Below, piece by piece: positions 17,652 through 25,814 of a DNA stretch of 64,000 nt. This DNA comes from Sulfuritalea sp. (GTDB taxonomy: Bacteria; Pseudomonadota; Gammaproteobacteria; Burkholderiales; Rhodocyclaceae). Every line of letters begins with the position of its first letter. The stretch's first letter is position 1. The DNA lies in assembly GCA_016710465.1 (NCBI GenBank), contig JADJVS010000016.1:682001-746000 (forward strand). The letters are read 5' to 3'. The position numbers and the translations under genes were made by a program. The notes under the pieces were generated by a model, which saw only the letters and a program-made list of their open reading frames with translations, searched no databases and had not been told where the DNA came from.

Positions 17652-18700
17652 GGCTGATCCCATTCGAAGCGCTGGATCAGTTCGGCGCTCAGCAACACGC
17701 TGGAATCGAGGCGGATGCCGAGCTTGCGCGCGCGCGCCAGGCTGATCACCGGAACACCCTTGCGCGTCGGCTCCATGGACAGACTGGATGGCTTCCTGCG
17801 CTCAACCAGGATGGCCCTGGCAAGGCGGCCGGCCGCCCTGCCCTGTTCCCTTTCGGACACCGTGACCGCGCACAAGGTGCCGAAATAGACCCGATCGATC
17901 CAGAAGGCAAAATCAGGCAGCCGGCTGTTTTCCACGGTCCATTTCTGCACTTCCTGATAAGGAACGTTCCTGCCCTGCTCGTCCTTCAGGTTGAAAATGC
18001 CGAGGGTGCCGATCATGTCGGCGTCCTGCTGGTAACCGGCGATCCTGCGCTTGTAATCGGCAAAGGTCGGCACGACATCGACGGCGACAATTTTCATGTC
18101 GGGCAAGTTCGCCATCCCGGCTTCGATGCGCGCCCGGACCGCGTCCCACATTTTGGCGTCGTCGAAGATCAGTGCGATGCGCCGCGCCTTCGGCGCCAGC
18201 TTTCTCACCAGGCCGACCGACTCGGCGAAATGTTCATGTTCCAGCACGCCCGCCACGTTCGGGCTGCCTTTGAAGCCATACACGGCCGGATCGTTGCCGA
18301 CGCCGCTGAACACGAAGGGCAAGGATGAACCGACATAGTGCTTGACCAAGTGCTCCTGCGCGTCATCGTCCGTCGTATAGACAAGATCGGGTTTCCAGCT
18401 TTCGATCAGCTCGCGCGCCTCGCGCCCCTTTCGTTCCTTTTGAACCAGGGCGCTATTGCGCTTGGTGTCCATCTGGAAGATGCGGTAGGTGGCGCTGACT
18501 CCCTTGAGGGACTCTTGAAAGCCTTCCAACTGGCGATCCGTCCAGCGCCATGGCGAGTGATAGCTCATGACATGCAGAATCTTCACTTCCCTCGCCTCGG
18601 CGGCGGCTGGACCAGGCGCCGCGAGAAGCAACACGAGCAACGCCCAAGCCCAAGCGGAATCAAGCGCTATCCGTCCTGAAATCATGTTCGCCGTGCCCAT
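17648..18700 (-). CDS. periplasmic ABC-type substrate-binding protein, signalling partner of the kinase
   Basis: Protein of 350 aa with signal peptide (about 1-34, ending AAAEA) and two Rossmann-like lobes of the TrpX/PF04392-type binding-protein fold: LHVMSYHSPWRWTDRQLEGF, PDLVYTTDDDAQ, PFVFSGVGNDP, RRIALIFDD. No permease or ATPase gene is adjacent; instead the gene overlaps a hybrid histidine kinase, so it probably presents a ligand to the kinase's periplasmic domain. An in-frame ATG at 18685 is an alternative start. Ligand unknown. Confidence 0.82.
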   Translation of the reverse strand: MGTANMISGRIALDSAWAWALLVLLLAAPGPAAAEAREVKILHVMSYHSPWRWTDRQLEGFQESLKGVSATYRIFQMDTKRNSALVQKERKGREARELIESWKPDLVYTTDDDAQEHLVKHYVGSSLPFVFSGVGNDPAVYGFKGSPNVAGVLEHEHFAESVGLVRKLAPKARRIALIFDDAKMWDAVRARIEAGMANLPDMKIVAVDVVPTFADYKRRIAGYQQDADMIGTLGIFNLKDEQGRNVPYQEVQKWTVENSRLPDFAFWIDRVYFGTLCAVTVSEREQGRAAGRLARAILVERRKPSSLSMEPTRKGVPVISLARARKLGIRLDSSVLLSAELIQRFEWDQP

Positions 18701-18826
18701 AGAGTTGAATGCCCGCGAGAGTCTTTAGCGGAAATTCTCCGCCGCGACAGACAGGGCAGGCTTGACCCATGTCAAGCATTCGCGGACAAGAGACGCCCGC
18801 TGCGGGCGCCATGCACGAAAAGAGCC

Positions 18827-20197
18827 TCAGGCCCGACGCCAGGTGGTCCCTTGCGCCCCATCCTCGAGGACGATGCCGGCTGCCTTGAGTTCATCGCGAA
18901 TCCGGTCCGCCTCGGCAAAATTCTTCGCCCTTTTCGCCGTGGCGCGGGCGCCGACTTTCATCTCGATATCCTCGTTGCTCATGCCACTTGTCGGGGCCGC
19001 CTGGAGAAATTCGACCGGGTCGCGCTGCAACAGTCCCAACACGCCAGCCATTGCCCTCAGTTGCGGCGCCAGCGAGGTTTCTCCGCGATTCACCGCGCCG
19101 GCCAGATCGAACAACACGGCCATCGCCTCGGGGGTGCCGAAATCGTCATCCAGCGCGGCCTTGAAGCGCTGCGCGTGGGCCTCGTTCCAATCGACCGGGG
19201 CCGCTCCGTCCATACCCTTGAGCGCCGTATAAAGCCTCGTCAAAGCCTGGCGCGCATCATCGAGATGGACATCCGAATAGTTCAGCGGGCTGCGGTAATG
19301 GGCACGCAAGATGAAGAAGCGCACGACCTCGGGATCGTACTTTTTCAGCACTTCGCGGATGGTGAAGAAATTGCCCAGCGATTTCGACATCTTCTCGTCA
19401 TCGACGCGGACGAAGCCGTTGTGCATCCAGTAATTCACGAACTGGCACAGGTGCGCGCCTTCCGACTGGGCAATCTCGTTTTCATGGTGGGGAAACTGCA
19501 GATCCTGTCCGCCACCGTGGATGTCAAAGTGGCGGCCGAGCAGTTGCGATCCCATGGCCGAGCACTCGATGTGCCATCCCGGGCGGCCCGGACCCCATGG
19601 CGATTCCCATTTCACCTCGGCCGGTTCGTCCTCGCGCGCATGCTTCCAAAGCACGAAGTCAAGCGGATCCTGCTTGCCGGCCATGACATCAACGCGCTCG
19701 CCGGCCCGCAAATCCTCCAGCGACTTGCCGGAAAGCTTGCCGTAACCCTCGAACTTGCGCACCGAATAGCAGACGTCATGGCTTTCGGCGACATAGGCGT
19801 AGCCGTTCCTTTCCAGTGTCCCGATCATGTCCAGCATCGATGTCACGTAATCCGTGGCGCGCGGCTCGGCGTCGGGGCGCAGTACGCCAAGGGCCGCGGC
19901 ATCGTCGTTCATCGCGGCGATGAAGCGATCGGTCAGTTGCCGGATCGACTCGCCGCTTTCCCCGGCCCGCTTGATGATCTTGTCGTCAATGTCGGTGATG
20001 TTGCGCACATAGGTGAGTTCGTAGCCGCTGGCCCGCAACCAGCGCGCGACCATGTCGAAGACCACCATGACGCGAGCGTGGCCGAGATGGCAGAAATCGT
20101 AAACCGTCATGCCGCAAACGTACATGTTCACGCGGCCTGGCTGGATCGGGACGAAGGCCTGCTTCTCGCGGGCAAGGGTGTTGTATATCTTCAGCAT
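18827..20197 (-). CDS. cysS: cysteinyl-tRNA synthetase
   Basis: Protein of 456 aa, normal length. Class I synthetase signatures: FCHLGHAR (HIGH) and KMSKSLGNF (KMSKS), with zinc ligands around VCGMTVYD and GWHIECSAM. The start is ATG at 20197 (MLKIYNTL); the extension to 20350 has no family support. In the C-terminal helical domain the coding DNA at 18932-18958 (KVGARATAK) is nearly identical to the dispersed 27-bp repeat. Confidence 0.97.
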   Translation of the reverse strand: MLKIYNTLAREKQAFVPIQPGRVNMYVCGMTVYDFCHLGHARVMVVFDMVARWLRASGYELTYVRNITDIDDKIIKRAGESGESIRQLTDRFIAAMNDDAAALGVLRPDAEPRATDYVTSMLDMIGTLERNGYAYVAESHDVCYSVRKFEGYGKLSGKSLEDLRAGERVDVMAGKQDPLDFVLWKHAREDEPAEVKWESPWGPGRPGWHIECSAMGSQLLGRHFDIHGGGQDLQFPHHENEIAQSEGAHLCQFVNYWMHNGFVRVDDEKMSKSLGNFFTIREVLKKYDPEVVRFFILRAHYRSPLNYSDVHLDDARQALTRLYTALKGMDGAAPVDWNEAHAQRFKAALDDDFGTPEAMAVLFDLAGAVNRGETSLAPQLRAMAGVLGLLQRDPVEFLQAAPTSGMSNEDIEMKVGARATAKRAKNFAEADRIRDELKAAGIVLEDGAQGTTWRRA

Positions 20198-20446
20198 GGA
20201 AATGACGGCTCGCCAACGGCGGGAGAAGCGGCAAAATGGGCGCGAAAGGCAGGCATTATCAGCCTTTCGATCGCATGCATCGGGTTGTGGGGAAGGCGGG
20301 CTTCTTGTTAGAATCCGACGCTGAATCCCGCATGTTTTTCCGTGGAACAAGCAGTTTCAGGACAAGCCGGGGCCGGATTTCACGGCATCGGCAACGCGGC
20401 CGCACCACTTAAAACCACCGGCAACCGCCAGCGAGAAGTATATACC

Positions 20447-21526
20447 ATGAGCCAAATCCGCCTCAATGTCACACGCCTGTTGGCTGCGCTTGCATCACTG
20501 GCCTTGCTGCTTGCCGCCGCACCGGCGAACGCCGATGCCCTGCAGGACATCGGCAAACTGATCAAGCAGGGGCAGCATGTGCAGGCACTGGATCAGGTCG
20601 ACAAATACCTCGCGGGCAAACCCAAGGATGCCCAGGGCCGCTTCCTCAAGGGCATCATCCTGACCGAGATGAACCGGGCCAATGACGCCATCGCCGTGTT
20701 CACCAAGCTGACCGAAGAGTTCCCCGAGTTGCCCGAGCCCTACAACAATCTGGCGGTGATCTACGCCCAGCAAAAGCAGTTCGACAAGGCAAAGCAGGCC
20801 TTGGAGATGGCCATCCGCACCCATCCGTCCTACGCCACGGCGCACGAGAACCTCGGCGACATCTATGCGCGCCTGGCCAGCCAGGCCTACGACAAGGCCT
20901 TGCAGATTGATTCCTCCAACTCCAGCGCCCAGGCCAAGCTCGCCCTTATCCGCGACCTGATGGGGGGCGGCCGCTCGGGCAAGGCAACCCGGCCGATCAG
21001 CGATCCCCGACCCACCGAGCCGGTGAAGGTGGCGGAAGCCCCCAAGCCGGCAACCGTGCCAGTGGCCGTCGCACCCGTGGCGGCATCTTCGGCGCAAACC
21101 AAACCGGCAGACGCGCCGAAGACCGTCGAGCCTGCTCCCAAGCCGGCCGAGCCGCCCAAGGCGTCCGCCGCCAAACCGGCCGGCGATGCCGTGGCCGAGG
21201 TCACTCGCGCCATCGATCTTTGGGCCGCCGCGTGGTCACGCAAGGACATCAAGGCCTACCTCGGCTCCTATGCCAGGGATTTCAAGACGCCTGGTGGCGA
21301 ATCCCGATCGGCCTGGGACGGCGAACGTACCAAGCGCATCAACAAGCCCGGTTCGATTCAAGTCAGTTACGAGAGTCTGAAAGTCACCGTGGATGGCGAT
21401 ACCGCAACGGCCAAGTTCCGCCAGCACTACAAGTCCGCCAACCTGAAGACGTCGAGCAGCAAGGTGCTGCTTCTGGGCAAGCGTGACGGCAAGTGGCAGA
21501 TCCTGCAGGAGCGGGTCGGTAGCTGA
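20447..21526 (+). CDS. secreted TPR protein with C-terminal Cds6/NTF2-like domain
   Basis: Protein of 359 aa: signal peptide (about 1-28), three TPR units (about 35-165), a Pro/Ala/Lys-rich linker, and a C-terminal NTF2-like domain of about 100 aa (WAAAWSRKDIKAYLGSYA...GKWQILQE). The start is ATG at 20447, with GAGAAG upstream. The next gene, an L,D-transpeptidase, starts inside this stop codon and carries a related C-terminal domain, so the two probably act together in the periplasm on cell-wall cross-linking. Exact role unknown. Confidence 0.85.
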   Translation: MSQIRLNVTRLLAALASLALLLAAAPANADALQDIGKLIKQGQHVQALDQVDKYLAGKPKDAQGRFLKGIILTEMNRANDAIAVFTKLTEEFPELPEPYNNLAVIYAQQKQFDKAKQALEMAIRTHPSYATAHENLGDIYARLASQAYDKALQIDSSNSSAQAKLALIRDLMGGGRSGKATRPISDPRPTEPVKVAEAPKPATVPVAVAPVAASSAQTKPADAPKTVEPAPKPAEPPKASAAKPAGDAVAEVTRAIDLWAAAWSRKDIKAYLGSYARDFKTPGGESRSAWDGERTKRINKPGSIQVSYESLKVTVDGDTATAKFRQHYKSANLKTSSSKVLLLGKRDGKWQILQERVGS

Positions 21527-22764
21527 TGGCGGGCTCCCTGCGCCCTAGCCTTCTTTTCGCGGTCGCGGTTCTGTTCGCGGCCGGAGGCGTCGATGCCGCC
21601 GGCAAGGCGCCGCGCCACCTCAAGAAGAGCGGCGACAGCGGCATCGCGGCGCACTACACGGACTCCGGCCCCGAACCCCTGCTGGCCAAGGTTTTCGACG
21701 CCATCGAGGCCAACCGCCTTGACCTGGCGATGCAGCAAACCGATGCCCTGATCAAGGCCTACCCGAATTTCCGCCTCGCGCATCTGGTTCGCGGCGACCT
21801 GCTGCTGGCCCGCTCCCGTCCGCTCACCAGCTTCGGCGAAGGTGGTGGGGCCACCGCCGGGGAAAAGGTCGCGGACTTGCGCGAGGAAGCCATCGTCAGG
21901 CTCAAAGGATATCGCAGCAAGCCAGGCGCCGATTTCGTGCCCCGCTACCTTCTGCAAATGCATCCCGAACAGAAGCACGCCGTGGTGGTCGATACCCAGA
22001 AGTCGCGCCTCTACCTCTACCAGAACGACCGCGGCACGCCGCGATTCGTCGCCGATTACTACATCACGCAGGGCAAGCTCGGGGCGGAAAAGTTTCGCGA
22101 GGGCGACAAGAAGACGCCGATCGGCGTCTATCATGTCACCTCCAGCCTGCCGCGCCAGAAGCTCACCGACTTCTATGGCAGCGGCGCCTTTCCCATCAAC
22201 TACCCCAATGAGTGGGACAAGCGGCAGGGACGCAACGGCCATGGCATCTGGCTGCACGGCACGCCATCGGATACCTTCTCGCGGCCGCCCAAGGCGTCGG
22301 ACGGCTGCGTGGTGCTCGCCAACCAGGATCTCGACTCGCTGGCGAAGAGCCTGCAGATCGGACTCACGCCGGTGATCATCAGCAACAGCGTCGAATGGTT
22401 GTCGCTCGACGACTGGCAGTCCGAGCGCGGGTCGTTGCTCAAGATGATCGAGGAATGGCGCGGCGATTGGGAGAGCCGCAACACCGATGCCTATGCCCGC
22501 CATTATTCGCAGAAGTTCAATGCCGACGGGCAAGGCTATCGGGACTGGATCGAGCACAAGCGCAAGGTTAACGCCGGCAAGACCTGGATCAAGGTCGGCA
22601 CCGGCAACATCAGCATGTTTCGCAACCCCGGTCGCGAAGAATATGTCGTCGTCACCTTTGAACAGGACTACCGTTCAAGCAACCTTTCCAACCAGATGAA
22701 GAAGCGCCAATACTGGATCAAGGAAGGCGGCCGCTGGAAGATCGCCTACGAAGGCGCGGCCTGA
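21526..22764 (+). CDS. L,D-transpeptidase (YkuD) with C-terminal Cds6/NTF2-like domain
   Basis: Protein of 412 aa with signal peptide. The YkuD catalytic domain is in the middle (about 150-290), with the motif HGTPSDTF...SDGCVVL holding the active-site His and Cys. The C-terminal domain (MIEEWRGDWESRNTDAYARHY...GRWKIAYE) resembles that of the upstream TPR protein. YkuD enzymes form 3-3 cross-links or attach proteins to peptidoglycan. The start overlaps the preceding stop by one base (TGATG), so the genes are coupled. Confidence 0.92.
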   Translation: MAGSLRPSLLFAVAVLFAAGGVDAAGKAPRHLKKSGDSGIAAHYTDSGPEPLLAKVFDAIEANRLDLAMQQTDALIKAYPNFRLAHLVRGDLLLARSRPLTSFGEGGGATAGEKVADLREEAIVRLKGYRSKPGADFVPRYLLQMHPEQKHAVVVDTQKSRLYLYQNDRGTPRFVADYYITQGKLGAEKFREGDKKTPIGVYHVTSSLPRQKLTDFYGSGAFPINYPNEWDKRQGRNGHGIWLHGTPSDTFSRPPKASDGCVVLANQDLDSLAKSLQIGLTPVIISNSVEWLSLDDWQSERGSLLKMIEEWRGDWESRNTDAYARHYSQKFNADGQGYRDWIEHKRKVNAGKTWIKVGTGNISMFRNPGREEYVVVTFEQDYRSSNLSNQMKKRQYWIKEGGRWKIAYEGAA

Positions 22765-22806
22765 CACCCGCGCGCCCCTCATTCACACCCGGCCCCTGGA
22801 GATTTC

Positions 22807-23370
22807 ATGCCCCGTCTGGTTCTATTTGCCCTCGCCTTTTTTCTCGCCCTGGCCGCGCATGCCGCCAACCCGCGCGTTGAAGTCAATACCTCGCAGGGTA
22901 CGCTGACCCTCGAATTGTTCGCCGACAAAGCCCCCAGAACAGTCGAAAACTTCCTGCTCTATGTCAAGGAGGGTTTCTTCGACGGCACGATTTTCCATCG
23001 CGTGATTCCCGGGTTCATGATCCAGGGCGGCGGCATGACGCCTGACATGAAGGAAAAGCCGACCCGCGCGCCGATCGCCAACGAAGCCAGGAACGGCCTC
23101 AAGAACGATACCGGCACCATCGCCATGGCTCGAACCAGCGATCCGAATTCCGCCAGCGCGCAGTTCTACATCAACCTCGTCAATAACGACGGACTCAACT
23201 ACCCATCCCCCGACGGATCGGGTTACGCCGTGTTCGGCAGGGTAGTGGGTGGATCCGACGTAGTCGAGAAAATCGCCAAGGTACCGACCGGAAACACCGG
23301 GCCCCATCGCAACGTTCCCACCACCCCGGTAGTCATCAAAACGGTCAAGTTGCTGCCGGAAAAGAAATAA
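22807..23370 (+). CDS. ppiA: periplasmic peptidyl-prolyl isomerase (cyclophilin A)
   Basis: Protein of 187 aa with signal peptide (MPRLVLFALAFF to AHA, about 1-19) and a complete cyclophilin domain: FDGTIFHRVIPGFMIQGG, NDTGTIAMART, SAQFYIN, GYAVFGRVVGG. Catalyses cis-trans isomerisation of X-Pro bonds in the periplasm. Followed 20 bases later by its cytoplasmic paralogue, presumably in one transcript. Confidence 0.95.
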   Translation: MPRLVLFALAFFLALAAHAANPRVEVNTSQGTLTLELFADKAPRTVENFLLYVKEGFFDGTIFHRVIPGFMIQGGGMTPDMKEKPTRAPIANEARNGLKNDTGTIAMARTSDPNSASAQFYINLVNNDGLNYPSPDGSGYAVFGRVVGGSDVVEKIAKVPTGNTGPHRNVPTTPVVIKTVKLLPEKK

Positions 23371-23390
23371 CCCAGAACAGGAAACACACC

Positions 23391-23879
23391 ATGATCAAGC
23401 TCACCACCAACCACGGCGTCATCGGCATCGAACTGGACGCCGACAAGGCGCCCAAGAGCGCCGCCAACTTTCTCGCCTACGTCGAGGCCGGCCACTACGA
23501 CAACACGATCTTTCATCGCGTGATCGACGGCTTCATGATCCAGGGCGGCGGCTTCGAGCCCGGCATGAACCAGAAGCCGGTGCGCGAACCGATCGAGAAC
23601 GAAGCGAAGAACGGCCTGAAGAACGAACGCTACTCGGTGGCCATGGCGCGAACCTCCGATCCGCATTCCGCCACCGCGCAGTTCTTCATCAACGTCGGCG
23701 ACAACGATTTCCTCGACAACGACAAGTGCCAGGACGGTTGGGGCTACTGCGTCTTTGGTCGCGTCGTCGAAGGCCAGGATGTCGTGGACAAGATCAAGAA
23801 AGTGGAAACCGGCAACAAGGGTTTTCACCAGAACGTGCCGCGCAAGGACGTGATCATCGAGCGCGCCGAGAAAGCCTGA
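23391..23879 (+). CDS. ppiB: cytoplasmic peptidyl-prolyl isomerase (cyclophilin B)
   Basis: Protein of 162 aa without signal peptide; cyclophilin motifs FHRVIDGFMIQGGGFEPGM, RTSDPHSATAQFFIN and GYCVFGRVVEGQ are complete. Lies between ppiA and lpxH on the same strand with short gaps; the ppiB-lpxH order is common in proteobacteria. Confidence 0.96.
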   Translation: MIKLTTNHGVIGIELDADKAPKSAANFLAYVEAGHYDNTIFHRVIDGFMIQGGGFEPGMNQKPVREPIENEAKNGLKNERYSVAMARTSDPHSATAQFFINVGDNDFLDNDKCQDGWGYCVFGRVVEGQDVVDKIKKVETGNKGFHQNVPRKDVIIERAEKA

Positions 23880-23892
23880 GGCCCCCGGTTTG

Positions 23893-24639
23893 ATGCCGGA
23901 CTTGGCCGGTACCGCGCGCTTCGTCTCCGACCTGCATCTGAAGGCCGAACGGCCCGACCTGCTTCGACGCTTCGCCACATTTCTCGCCGACACGGCCGCC
24001 GCCAATGTCGAATCGCTGTTCATACTCGGCGACCTGTTCGAGTACTGGATCGGTGACGACAATCTGGCCGACCCGTTCAACGCCGATGTCTGCAATCTGT
24101 TGCGCGGCACGGCAGACATGGGTACGCGCCTGTTTTTTATCGCCGGCAATCGCGACTTTCTGATCGGTTCGCGCTTTGCCGCCGCCTCGCGCATGACGCT
24201 GCTGGACGAAGCCACAAGAGTCGGCGCTGGCGATACGGCGATTTTGCTGCTGCACGGCGACACGGTATGCACCGACGACGTGCCCTACCAGGATTTCCGC
24301 CGCATGGTCCGCGCGCCGGAATGGCAACAGCGCTTTCTGGCCCGCCCCTTGACCGAGCGCCGCGCCGAGGTTGAAACCCTGCGCCGACGCAGTACCGAAG
24401 CCATGCAGGCGAAAACGGCTGAAATCATGGACGCCAATCCGGTGGCCGTGCGCCAGGCATTGATCTCGCACGGCTGCCGTCGGCTGATTCACGGCCACAC
24501 CCACCGACCGGGCCACGAGCGGATCGACCTGCCGTCGGGGCATGGCGAACGCTACGTGCTTTCGGATTGGGACACCGGGCGCGGCGACGCGCTCGAAATC
24601 GGCCCGGCCGGGCTGCGGCGCCTCGACCTGTCGGCTTAG
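23893..24639 (+). CDS. lpxH: UDP-2,3-diacylglucosamine diphosphatase
   Basis: Protein of 248 aa, calcineurin-like phosphoesterase of lipid A synthesis; cleaves UDP-2,3-diacylglucosamine to lipid X and UMP at the inner membrane. Metal-ligand motifs in order: SDLHL, GDLFEYWIGDD, GNRD, HGD, GHTH. The start is ATG at 23893; the TTG one codon earlier is less likely. Residues 109-117 (RVGAGDTAI) are encoded by DNA (24217-24243) matching the dispersed 27-bp repeat, where relatives carry an unrelated sequence of the same length. It converges on metZ with a 4-base overlap. Confidence 0.95.
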   Translation: MPDLAGTARFVSDLHLKAERPDLLRRFATFLADTAAANVESLFILGDLFEYWIGDDNLADPFNADVCNLLRGTADMGTRLFFIAGNRDFLIGSRFAAASRMTLLDEATRVGAGDTAILLLHGDTVCTDDVPYQDFRRMVRAPEWQQRFLARPLTERRAEVETLRRRSTEAMQAKTAEIMDANPVAVRQALISHGCRRLIHGHTHRPGHERIDLPSGHGERYVLSDWDTGRGDALEIGPAGLRRLDLSA

Positions 24640-25814
24640 CCGAGTCCCCGGACCAGGTCGGCCTGCAGGTCGGCCGGGCTCTCCAGGCCGACGGCAATGC
24701 GCAGCAAGCCCTCTCCTATGCCGGATGCCGCGCGCGACTCCGCCGAAATGCGACCATGGGTCGTCGATGCCGGATGCGTAATGGTGGTCTTGGTGTCGCC
24801 AAGGTTCGCGGTGATTGACAACAACCGGCAGTTGTCGACCACGCGCCACGCGGCCTCGCGCTCGCCCGCGACTTCAAAGGATACGATGGCGCCGCCGCCG
24901 GCCTGCTGGCGGCAGGCCAAATCGTACTGGGGGTGCGATGCCAGGCCCGGGTAGTACACGCGGGAGACGCGCGGATGCATTTCGAGCCACCGCGCCATCT
25001 CCAGCGCATTGGCGGATTGAGCCTTCATGCGTACCGACAGGGTTTCCAGACCCTTGAGTATCACCCAGGCGTTGAAGGGCGACAGGGTCGGACCGGCGGT
25101 GCGCAAGAACTTGAATACTTCCTCCATCAACGCCTTGCCGCCGCATACCGCACCGCCCAGCACCCGGCCCTGGCCATCGAGGTACTTGGTGGCGGAATGG
25201 ATCACGAGATCGGCACCCATTTGCAGCGGGCGTTGCAGGGCCGGCGTGCAAAAGCAGTTGTCCACCACCAGCAAGGCGCCACCGCCATGCGCGACCTGCG
25301 CCAATGCCGCGATGTCGAATACTTCCGTCAGCGGGTTCGAGGGCGTTTCGATGAACACCAGTTTGGTGTTTGGGCGCATCGCGGCGCGAAAGCCGTCATC
25401 CGCTCCCTGGTCGACAAAGCTGGTCTCGATGCCGAAGCGCGGCAGGATGGCACCGAACAATTGCTGGGTGGCGCCAAAGATGCTGCGCGAAGCCACGATA
25501 TGCTCGCCGGCCTTCATCAAGGCCATCACCGTGGCCAGGATCGCCGCCATGCCGCTGGCGGTGGCGACGCAAGCCTCGGCGCCTTCCAGGGCAGCCAGGC
25601 GATCCTGCAGCGTAGTCACCGTCGGATTGGTGAAGCGGGCGTAGACGTTGCCGGGTTCGGCACCGGAGAACCGCGCCGCAGCCTCGGCGGCACTGCGGAA
25701 GACAAAGCTCGATGTCAGGTAGAGTGCTTCGGAATGCTCGTTGAACTGGCTGCGCTCCTGGCCGGCGCGCACGGCGAGCGTGTCGAAGCTCCACGCCGGA
25801 TGCTCGTTGATCAT
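24636..25814 (-). CDS. metZ: O-succinylhomoserine sulfhydrylase
   Basis: Protein of 392 aa, PLP-dependent Cys/Met metabolism family. The PLP lysine is in SATKYLDGQGR; typical opening SFDTLAVRAGQERSQFNEHS. It makes homocysteine directly from O-succinylhomoserine and sulfide. The start is ATG at 25814, overlapping the purF stop by 4 bases; the frame extended to 25979 runs into purF and is rejected. The purF-metZ order is standard in beta- and gammaproteobacteria. Confidence 0.95.
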   Translation of the reverse strand: MINEHPAWSFDTLAVRAGQERSQFNEHSEALYLTSSFVFRSAAEAAARFSGAEPGNVYARFTNPTVTTLQDRLAALEGAEACVATASGMAAILATVMALMKAGEHIVASRSIFGATQQLFGAILPRFGIETSFVDQGADDGFRAAMRPNTKLVFIETPSNPLTEVFDIAALAQVAHGGGALLVVDNCFCTPALQRPLQMGADLVIHSATKYLDGQGRVLGGAVCGGKALMEEVFKFLRTAGPTLSPFNAWVILKGLETLSVRMKAQSANALEMARWLEMHPRVSRVYYPGLASHPQYDLACRQQAGGGAIVSFEVAGEREAAWRVVDNCRLLSITANLGDTKTTITHPASTTHGRISAESRAASGIGEGLLRIAVGLESPADLQADLVRGLG

